Below, piece by piece: positions 44,022 to 50,273 of a stretch of 50,273 nucleotides of DNA (its first letter is position 1; the number at the start of each line of letters is the position of its first letter). A model generated the notes under the pieces. It did no database searches. It was not told the DNA's origin and was given only the letters and a program-made list of their open reading frames with translations. Source of the stretch: an uncultured Bacteroidales bacterium (GTDB lineage Bacteria > Bacteroidota > Bacteroidia > Bacteroidales > UBA3663); assembly GCA_937899265.1 (NCBI GenBank), contig CALBPV010000043.1, forward strand, positions 1 to 50,273. Direction: 5' to 3'. Made by a program: the position numbers and the translations under genes.

Positions 44022-47000
44022 TTAATTGAAGATATACTTTACACCGAACGAAGCGTACCAGCACTGGCCGATGGCATGGTTGCGAACCCAGGTTTCGGTA
44101 TCGCCGTTGATAGACTCGGGTGTCGAGAAGGTGGCAAAACCTTCTTTATCGACGCCTTCATACTTGAGGATACGAGCCTCATTGCCGATTTCGGGATTGA
44201 GGTACTTCGATACACCCCAGCTGGAGTTGAAGAGGTTGAGCACGTTCTTGATGTCGAAGCCGAGCTGAATGGTGTGCTTGGTCTTGGCCACCTTGAAGTT
44301 GAAGTCGTGCTTGTAGCTGAAGTCGATGCGGTGCACCCAGGGGCTATAGACGCTGTATGCTTCGGCATACTCGCCCTGATGCTCCTTGAGGTAGTCATCC
44401 TTGTGGACATAATCCATGAAGCGCTGCTTGTCGTCCTCCGTTGTGAAGCGGAAAAGGCCGTCGGCCACTTCCTGATCGGTGGGAATATAGATGGCATCGT
44501 AGGCATAGCCGTCGCCGTTCATGTCGTTGGCGAGCATGTAGGAGTAGTTGTAACCGCCGCGCCAAGTCTCATAGATGAACGAGTAGTGGTTGTTGCCCTT
44601 GTCATGGAGGGTGACATCGGCCACGAAACGGTCGGGTGTCACGTTGATGGCGTTATGCAACTTGATGTTGTTGGGACCCTCGTAGGTGGGAACGTATGTG
44701 AAGGCCGACTCGGCAGCCGAACCGGGCATGGAGGTAAGCTCCTTCTTCACCGTGTGCGTGTAGGCAGCATAGAAGCTCACCCAGTCGGCAGGCTTGGCGT
44801 TGATTTCGAAACTGCCAATCCAGCCGTAGCCCTTAGAGGTGTTCTCGAGGATGAAAGCCTTGGTGCCGTTGCGGAAGCCCGAGGGATAGATGGGACGGTT
44901 GTCGGCGCCGTTGAAGCGGGCAAAACCGCCTACCGAAGGAATGCTCCAGTCGCTGACGCAGACATCGTTGACCGTCTTGTTGAAGATGGCCTCAGCCGTA
45001 ACGGAGAGGGGGAAGTTGACGGGGAACTGGTAATCGACAGCCACCGAGGTCTTCCATACCTGAGGCATCTTGAAGCCGGGATCCACAGCCGAAATACTGC
45101 TGGGCACAGCGCCGTCGGCAGGAGTTACCGTAGAGGGCAGACCCAATTCATTAATCAGATAGTCACGCAGAGCGTTGGCAGTAGCATGGCCGTTGGCATC
45201 GGTGATGAGGCCGCCGTTGAACTTGGTCATGTCGGTGTTCTTGGCGTTGAGCTGTGCCTGATACTGCACAAGACCGCCGTTGGTAGGCATATTGGTGAAG
45301 AACACGAGGGGCAGACGGCCTGCGAAGAGACCTGTACCGCCGCGCACCTTGAAGCTCTTGTCGCCAAACACATCCCAAGTCACACCCAGACGGGGCGAGA
45401 AGGTGAGGCTGTTGTCGGGCCACTTGCCGGTGTCGATGTAACGGAGGTTGCCGTTGCCGTCGTAGTAATCACGGCCAAGGATACCGCTGCGCACCTCCTG
45501 ACCTGTTTCGTCGATGTAGCGCACGCCGTTGGTCATGAGGTCGCTGTTGTCGAAGAGAAGCCAGTCGAAACGCAGGCCGAGGGTCAGTTTCACGCGGTCG
45601 TTGATGTCCCATTCGTCCTGGGCATAGATGCCGGGACGGTTGAAGGTGACGCGGGAAGCGGGTGCGCTCTCGCCGTCGTAGCCGTAGGTGAGGCAGACAA
45701 TCTCAGGTGTAGCGCCCGAGAGGAAGTCGGAGAGACTGTTGTAACGGTAATAGCCCGAGCCGTTGCGCATATACTGGTTGTCGGCCATCTGGTGCTCGAA
45801 AGCCACACCGGCCATCAGTTTGTGGGCACCGAGATAGTAGGTGGCGTCGTCCTTGATGTTCCATACGGTGTTGTGGACGGCATTGTTCCAGGTGAAGAGC
45901 TCGTAGCCGAGAGACATGTAGTTGTTCTCACCGGCTCCACCCGTGATGTCACCGTCGAGGATGTCGATGTGGGGGAACTCGGAGGAGCTGGTGCCACGCA
46001 CGTCGTCGAGCTTCGAATAGGTGAAGAGTAACTGGTTGGAGAACTTCTCGGAGAAGCGGCTGTTCAAATCCACTGAAACAGACTTCACGATGTTGTCCTG
46101 AGAGTACATATTGTTGGCGAAGGCCATCGAATACTGAGAGGTACGTGCGCCGCTCATGCGCGTGCCGCCGTCCATAGAGGTGGCGTTGGGTGCGCTCCAG
46201 CGGGTGTTCTTGGTCTGGTTGTAGCGCACGGCCAAGTGGTGCTTGTCGGTGATGTTCCAGTCGAGACGGATGAGGAACTTGTAGTTGGTCTCATCGGCGG
46301 GGAATGCCGTATAGGAACCCGTGTCGTAACCATAGCGGTTGGCCACATAGTTCTTGACAGTCTCAAGGTCGGAAAGCGTGGTGCGCGAAATATAGTTGTT
46401 GGCATCAGCCACTCCGTCCTCACTTCCTTGCCAACGCTGGGCGATGGTGGGAGTGTTCTGCCATTCGGCATTGGCGAAGAAGAAGAGTTTGTTCTTCAGG
46501 ATGGGACCGCCGAGGGTGAAGCCCCACGTGGTCTGCTGGTCCTTGTTGCGGGCTCCGCTGATGGCTTCGCGTTCGATGGCATCGCCGCGCATGTTCTCGT
46601 TGCGGTGATAGACGTAGGCCGTTCCCTTGAAGGTGTTGGTACCCGACTTGGTGATGGCATTGACGGCACCGCCGAGGAAGTTGGTCTGACGCACGTCAAA
46701 GGGCGAAACGACGAGCTGCATCTCCTCGATGGCATCGATGGAGATGGGGTTGCCGCCGCCGGGAAGACCGTCGTTGAGACCGAAGTTGTTGTTGAAATTG
46801 GCACCATCGACCGTGAAGTTACCCGTACGTCCGTCAGTACCGCCGAACGTCATACCGTTGCCGCCGTAAGGCGAGAGACGCGTGTAGTCGGTAATGCTGC
46901 GGGTGATGGTGGGCAGCGACGTAATCTGGGCTGCCGAGATGTTGGTGACAGCACCTGTCTTCTGGTTGGTGAACTTTGAAGCCGTACCCAACACGACAAC

Positions 47001-47345
47001 CTCATCGAGGTTCTCCGCACCGGACTTGAGGGTGGCGTTGAGACGATAGGTGTTGCCGAGGTCGAGAGTCAAGTCTTCGAACACCTGTGTCTGATATCCA
47101 ACGTAGGAAATCTTGACGGTGTAGGGACCGCCGACACGCATACCCTGAATCGAGTAGTTACCCGACGCATTGGTGATGGTGCCGTAAGATGTGCCCGAAG
47201 GAACGTGGGTGGCCACAACGGTGGCTCCTATCACTTCACCTTCGTCATCTGTTACCTTACCTGCAATGGCAGACGTAGTAATCTGTGCCCATGACATGGA
47301 AACTGCCAAGAGCATCACGAGCAATGTCAATAATGACTTTTTCAT
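44022..47345 (-). CDS. Oar-like TonB-dependent outer-membrane receptor
   Basis: A 1107-residue receptor. Signal peptide MKKSLLTLLVMLLAVSMSWA. A carboxypeptidase regulatory-like domain (about 25-110, IAGKVTDDEGEVIGATV) is followed by the plug (about 115-245, with GGAVNAITKSGTN) and a 22-strand-type barrel up to the terminal aromatic YIFN. The plug sequence and lack of a SusD partner put it among the Oar-like receptors rather than the SusC type. It forms an operon with the BACON/OB lipoprotein. The substrate cannot be read from sequence. Promoter at 47446-47476. Confidence 0.95.
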   Translation of the reverse strand: MKKSLLTLLVMLLAVSMSWAQITTSAIAGKVTDDEGEVIGATVVATHVPSGTSYGTITNASGNYSIQGMRVGGPYTVKISYVGYQTQVFEDLTLDLGNTYRLNATLKSGAENLDEVVVLGTASKFTNQKTGAVTNISAAQITSLPTITRSITDYTRLSPYGGNGMTFGGTDGRTGNFTVDGANFNNNFGLNDGLPGGGNPISIDAIEEMQLVVSPFDVRQTNFLGGAVNAITKSGTNTFKGTAYVYHRNENMRGDAIEREAISGARNKDQQTTWGFTLGGPILKNKLFFFANAEWQNTPTIAQRWQGSEDGVADANNYISRTTLSDLETVKNYVANRYGYDTGSYTAFPADETNYKFLIRLDWNITDKHHLAVRYNQTKNTRWSAPNATSMDGGTRMSGARTSQYSMAFANNMYSQDNIVKSVSVDLNSRFSEKFSNQLLFTYSKLDDVRGTSSSEFPHIDILDGDITGGAGENNYMSLGYELFTWNNAVHNTVWNIKDDATYYLGAHKLMAGVAFEHQMADNQYMRNGSGYYRYNSLSDFLSGATPEIVCLTYGYDGESAPASRVTFNRPGIYAQDEWDINDRVKLTLGLRFDWLLFDNSDLMTNGVRYIDETGQEVRSGILGRDYYDGNGNLRYIDTGKWPDNSLTFSPRLGVTWDVFGDKSFKVRGGTGLFAGRLPLVFFTNMPTNGGLVQYQAQLNAKNTDMTKFNGGLITDANGHATANALRDYLINELGLPSTVTPADGAVPSSISAVDPGFKMPQVWKTSVAVDYQFPVNFPLSVTAEAIFNKTVNDVCVSDWSIPSVGGFARFNGADNRPIYPSGFRNGTKAFILENTSKGYGWIGSFEINAKPADWVSFYAAYTHTVKKELTSMPGSAAESAFTYVPTYEGPNNIKLHNAINVTPDRFVADVTLHDKGNNHYSFIYETWRGGYNYSYMLANDMNGDGYAYDAIYIPTDQEVADGLFRFTTEDDKQRFMDYVHKDDYLKEHQGEYAEAYSVYSPWVHRIDFSYKHDFNFKVAKTKHTIQLGFDIKNVLNLFNSSWGVSKYLNPEIGNEARILKYEGVDKEGFATFSTPESINGDTETWVRNHAIGQCWYASFGVKYIFN

Positions 47346-47397
47346 TTGTTTGTTGTAGATTAGTTATGAAATAAATGATAATTTCAATTTCGGGCAA

Positions 47398-47412
47398 CGC
47401 TATATGATAGCG
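47398..47412 (-). other. small hairpin in the receptor mRNA leader
   Basis: CGCTAT (47398-47403) and ATAGCG (47407-47412) are perfect complements with a 3-base loop, halfway along the leader of about 95 bases. Confidence 0.45.
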
Positions 47413-47445
47413 GTGTTTGTTGTTGTTTTCTTAATAATTTCATTG

Positions 47446-47476
47446 CAAAGATAGCAGGTTTTGGGCAATTGGCAAA
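47446..47476 (-). promoter_or_regulatory. promoter of the TonB receptor operon
   Basis: Minus strand: TTTG (47473-47476), 19 bases, TATCTTTG (47446-47453). The leader is about 95 bases long. Confidence 0.8.
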
Positions 47477-47549
47477 GCGTGTGTTTATTTAAATACCCCT
47501 TTTAACAAATCGCCGTTTTGGATTGTTAAATTTTTAACATTTGGGACAC

Positions 47550-47581
47550 AAAAAGCCCCACACGGAGGAGGCCATGCGGGG
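47550..47581 (-). terminator. terminator after rplT
   Basis: Minus strand CCCCGCAT pairs with GTGTGGGG (8 pairs, two G-U), 10-base loop, followed by CTTTTTG. It ends the thrS-infC-rpmI-rplT operon. Confidence 0.82.
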
Positions 47582-47607
47582 TTGGGGATTTGTCGGACAA
47601 AGGTGGT

Positions 47608-47952
47608 TTACTTCACCTTGTCAACAATAGCCTTGAATGCTTCGGGATGATTCATTCCGAGGTCGGCGAGGACCTTGCGGTTGATATCGATACCGGCGGC
47701 ATGAAGTTTGCCCATGAGCTGAGAGTAGGAAAGACCTTCGAGACGGGCTGCGGCGTTGATACGGGTGATCCAGAGGGCGCGGAAATTGTGCTTCTTGTCA
47801 CGACGATCGCGGAATGCATACGTCAAACCTTTTTCCCATGTGTTTTTAGCTACGGTCCACACATTCTTGCGGGCACCGAAATAACCTCTCGTCAGATGGA
47901 GGATTTTCTTGCGTCTGTTACGCGACGCTACGTGATTTACCGATCTTGGCAT
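47608..47952 (-). CDS. rplT: 50S ribosomal protein L20
   Basis: A 114-residue L20, which binds 23S rRNA early in large-subunit assembly. The family start MPRSVNHVASRNRRKKIL, the central basic helix (YAFRDRRDKKHNFRALWITRINAAAR) and the C-terminal ADLGMNHPEAFKAIV are intact. Last gene of the operon, 100 bases after rpmI. L20 represses this operon in other bacteria. Confidence 0.98.
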   Translation of the reverse strand: MPRSVNHVASRNRRKKILHLTRGYFGARKNVWTVAKNTWEKGLTYAFRDRRDKKHNFRALWITRINAAARLEGLSYSQLMGKLHAAGIDINRKVLADLGMNHPEAFKAIVDKVK

Positions 47953-48052
47953 ACTGAAATGTTGTTTTGTGGTTACCGCGTCAGTCGGAGCTGAACTTTC
48001 GGAGCGGTTGTCCTGTTAATGTTTAGAGAAATTACCTGTAAGAGAAATGATT

Positions 48053-48250
48053 TTAACGCAGGCAGAGCAATTCGCGAACGTTCTTCTTGTTTGCATTGTC
48101 GAGAATGGCAAATGCAGTGAGAGTACGCTTCTGCTTCTTGGTCTTCTTCGTCAAGATGTGGCTCTTGTAAGCATGCTTTCTCTTGATTTTACCTGATCCG
48201 GTAAGAGCGAATCTTTTTTTGGCACCGGAATTAGTCTTAACTTTAGGCAT
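48053..48250 (-). CDS. rpmI: 50S ribosomal protein L35
   Basis: A 65-residue L35. The start at 48250 gives the universal MPKVKTNSGAKKRFALTGSG; an ATG 17 codons upstream is rejected because it would add a hydrophobic, non-family segment. The rest is highly basic (KIKRKHAYKSHILTKKTKKQKR). It lies between infC and rplT. Confidence 0.98.
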   Translation of the reverse strand: MPKVKTNSGAKKRFALTGSGKIKRKHAYKSHILTKKTKKQKRTLTAFAILDNANKKNVRELLCLR

Positions 48251-48283
48251 TTGTTGAATGAAATTAATTATGTTAATAATAGC

Positions 48284-48317
48284 GGCCGGGAGCGTCGGCA
48301 AGATGGCTCCGAAGGCC
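48284..48317 (-). promoter_or_regulatory. intercistronic hairpin between infC and rpmI
   Basis: Minus strand GGCC-TTC-GGAGC pairs with GCTCC-C-GGCC over a 12-base loop, 34-67 bases before the rpmI start. This is where L20-dependent control structures lie in other bacteria; the link here is inferred from position only. Confidence 0.45.
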
Positions 48318-48328
48318 TTTCTTTTCGT

Positions 48329-49039
48329 TTATTCGTCGGCTGCGTCTTCGGCGATTTCGGCAGCTTCACGAGCCGCCATTGCGGCATCTTCGGCAGCCTG
48401 TTCGGCCGTACGCTTGGGCTTCTGGGCTCCCGGCTTGGGCTGGAGCATGATAATCATGCGTTTGCCTTCCAGAACGGGTTTTCCTTCCACCTTGCCGTAG
48501 TCAACCAACTCCTCGACGAAGCGGTTGAGGATAGCCTCTCCCTGCTCCTTGAAAAGGATGGAACGTCCGCGGAAGAAGACGTAGGCTTTGACTTTGGCGC
48601 CGTCGGCGAGAAAATCCATCGCGTGGCGGAGCTTGAAGTTGAAATCGTGGTCATCGGTCTGCGGACCGAAGCGGATTTCCTTGACTACGATTTTGGCGGC
48701 CTTGGCCTTGATTTCCTTGGCTTTCTTCTTCTGCTGGTAGCAGAATTTCTGATAGTCAATCACGCGGCACACAGGGGGATTGGCCTGGGCGGCAATCTCG
48801 ACGAGATCGAGTTCCTGACGTTCGGCAATGCGAAGCGCCTCCTCAATGGAATAAATACCGGGCGTGACGTTGTCTCCTGTAAGGCGAACCTTGTCGGCAT
48901 CGATTTGCTCGTTGATGCGATGCAGTTCTTTCTCCTTGCCGCGATTGTCGCGTTCGTCCCTCTTCTGTTGTTGATTCGGGCCCTGAGGTTTCGGGCGATA
49001 GCTGCCTTTTCCTCCTTTGGAATGGTTGTTGTTAGCCAT
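48329..49039 (-). CDS. infC: translation initiation factor IF-3
   Basis: A 236-residue IF-3, which checks the start codon and initiator tRNA on the 30S subunit. The core runs from about 42 to 210 (RINEQIDADKVRL, YSIEEALRIAERQELDLVEIAAQANPPVCRVIDYQKF, then the C domain with VKEIRFGPQTDDHDFNFKLRHAMDFL). It has a polar N-terminal extension of about 40 residues and an Ala/Glu-rich tail of about 30, both absent from E. coli IF-3. It starts with ATG, not the rare AUU used in enterobacteria, sharing one base with the thrS stop (TAATG). Confidence 0.97.
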   Translation of the reverse strand: MANNNHSKGGKGSYRPKPQGPNQQQKRDERDNRGKEKELHRINEQIDADKVRLTGDNVTPGIYSIEEALRIAERQELDLVEIAAQANPPVCRVIDYQKFCYQQKKKAKEIKAKAAKIVVKEIRFGPQTDDHDFNFKLRHAMDFLADGAKVKAYVFFRGRSILFKEQGEAILNRFVEELVDYGKVEGKPVLEGKRMIIMLQPKPGAQKPKRTAEQAAEDAAMAAREAAEIAEDAADE

Positions 49040-50273
49040 TAATTAGCGGTTGAGTTGTTAATCTGATTCTCGACTTCTTGAACCAAATCGGCTGCAAAGA
49101 TAGCGATTTTTTTCGAACCTTCATCACCGGCACCCTGTTTTCTGATGGAAACTTCGCCATTTTGTTGCTCTTTGTCACCTACAATTAACATATAAGGCAC
49201 TTTTTTGAGCTCATTGTCGCGAATTTTGCGTCCGATTTTTTCGTTGCGGTCGTCGATGAAAGCACGGATTCCGCTCTTGTCCAACTCCTCACGTACTTTC
49301 CCGGCATAGTCGTTGAACTTCTCGGAGATGGGAAGTATGGCCACCTGGTCGGGGGTGAGCCAGAGGGGCAGCTTGCCGGCGGTGTGCTCGAGCAGTACGG
49401 CTACGAAGCGCTCCATCGAACCGAAAGGTGCGCGGTGAATCATCACGGGTGTCTCTTTCGAATTGTCGTCGGCGGTATATTCGAGTTTGAAGCGCTGGGG
49501 CAGATTGTAATCGACCTGAATGGTGCCCAACTGCCAACGGCGACCGATGGCATCCCTGACCATAAAGTCAAGTTTGGGGCCGTAGAATGCGGCTTCGCCG
49601 ATTTCCTCGCGGGTCTGCATGCCTTTCTCGCGGCAAGCCTCGCGGATGGCGTTCTGGCTCTCTTCCCAAATCTCGTCGCTTCCGATGTATTTCTCTTTGT
49701 CGGCGGGGTCGCGCAGTGAAATCTGGGCTTCATAGTTCTCGAACTTGAATATCTGGAAGACCTTCTGGATGATGTCGATGACGTTCTCGAACTCCTTCTT
49801 CACCTGGTCGCGGCGCACGAAGATGTGGGCATCGTCTTGAGTAAAGGTACGCACGCGTGTGAGGCCGTGAAGCTCACCGCTCTTCTCATAGCGGAACACC
49901 GTGCCGAACTCGGCGATACGCAGGGGAAGTTCCCTGTAGGAGCGGGGTTTCGAGGCGTAAATCTCACAGTGGTGAGGACAGTTCATGGGTTTGAGCATAT
50001 ACTCCTCCCCTTCTTCGGGAGTCTGGATGGGCTGGAAAGCATCTTTGCCGTAGTGGGCCCAGTGACCCGAAGTGACATAGAGCTGCTTCGAGCCGATGCC
50101 AGGCGTGATGACTTCCTGATAGTTGTAGGGTTTCATCAGACGGCGCAACAGGTCCTGAAGACGCAGACGCATGTCCGTGCCTTTGGGCAACCAGATGGGG
50201 AGACCCTTGCCCACGCGGTCGGAGAACATGAAGAGTTCCATCTCCTTGCCTATCTTGCGATGGTCGCGTTTCT
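49039..50273 (-). CDS. thrS: threonyl-tRNA synthetase, C-terminal part (partial)
   Basis: The last 411 codons of ThrRS; the frame stays open to the window edge (KRDHRKIGKEMELFMF), so the N-terminal TGS and editing domains lie outside. Class II catalytic core: motif 2 region RIAEFGTVFRYEKSGEL...RVRTFTQDDAHIF, the zinc-site Cys and His in KPMNCPHHCEIY and the later His in VMIHRAPFGSMER. The anticodon-binding domain covers the final 110 residues (WLTPDQVAILPIS...). First visible gene of the translation operon, overlapping infC by one base; the promoter is outside the window. Confidence 0.98.
   Translation of the reverse strand, partial: KRDHRKIGKEMELFMFSDRVGKGLPIWLPKGTDMRLRLQDLLRRLMKPYNYQEVITPGIGSKQLYVTSGHWAHYGKDAFQPIQTPEEGEEYMLKPMNCPHHCEIYASKPRSYRELPLRIAEFGTVFRYEKSGELHGLTRVRTFTQDDAHIFVRRDQVKKEFENVIDIIQKVFQIFKFENYEAQISLRDPADKEKYIGSDEIWEESQNAIREACREKGMQTREEIGEAAFYGPKLDFMVRDAIGRRWQLGTIQVDYNLPQRFKLEYTADDNSKETPVMIHRAPFGSMERFVAVLLEHTAGKLPLWLTPDQVAILPISEKFNDYAGKVREELDKSGIRAFIDDRNEKIGRKIRDNELKKVPYMLIVGDKEQQNGEVSIRKQGAGDEGSKKIAIFAADLVQEVENQINNSTAN

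Overview
This window comes from a member of the Bacteroidales (Bacteroidota), probably close to the Prevotellaceae/Bacteroidaceae. Three things point there. The 16S rRNA reads as Bacteroidales. Nearly every promoter fits the Bacteroidota form TTTG-N20-TAnnTTTG, often with exactly 20 bases between the elements. The gene families are typical of the order: DUF4494, DUF4286, BACON lipoproteins, an Oar-like TonB receptor and a GH127 enzyme. No phage, plasmid, insertion sequence or CRISPR array was seen. Genus cannot be settled by reading alone.

Layout. 1-4333: most of a ribosomal RNA operon on the minus strand (16S, one tRNA-Ala, 5' two thirds of 23S) with its promoter. 4505-8922: a tight plus-strand operon (secreted S9 peptidase, EngB GTPase, DUF4494, YggS-type PLP protein, DUF4286) that converges on a minus operon (ROK kinase, uvrA, tsaE) with overlapping stop codons. 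13325-16544: a secreted glucosaminidase, cytidine deaminase and dnaA; the 407-base gap before dnaA holds a consensus DnaA box inside a 15-bp inverted repeat. 16634-21602 (minus): secreted YARHG protein, GH127 enzyme, a secreted protein of unknown role and a short orphan reading frame. 21847-29331 (minus): cyclophilin, carB, carA, SGNH hydrolase, tcdA and trmD. A small plus-strand transcription unit lies at about 29460-29776.

29820-35448 (minus) reads as one operon under a promoter so close to the first start codon that the mRNA may be leaderless: nitrilase-type amidase, small DMT membrane protein, a three-module pectin enzyme (PL10 plus two GH43-type domains) and an A-type flavoprotein. 35565-39500: rubrerythrin, anaerobic ribonucleotide reductase NrdD and a divergent OxyR-like regulator that has no cysteine in its sensor domain; together with the flavoprotein this is an anaerobic and oxygen-defence neighbourhood. 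39755-47345: a surface lipoprotein with an LruC-like motif, a GtrA protein, and an operon of an Oar-like TonB receptor with a BACON/OB-fold surface lipoprotein, a candidate uptake pair of unknown substrate. 47608-50273 (minus): the conserved thrS-infC-rpmI-rplT translation operon, with thrS running off the window.

Best leads: the DnaA-box hairpin before dnaA, the altered anti-Shine-Dalgarno sequence in the 16S rRNA, the cysteine-less OxyR relative facing nrdD, the three-module pectinase, the receptor/BACON-OB pair, and several short intergenic tandem arrays with 7-9-bp units.
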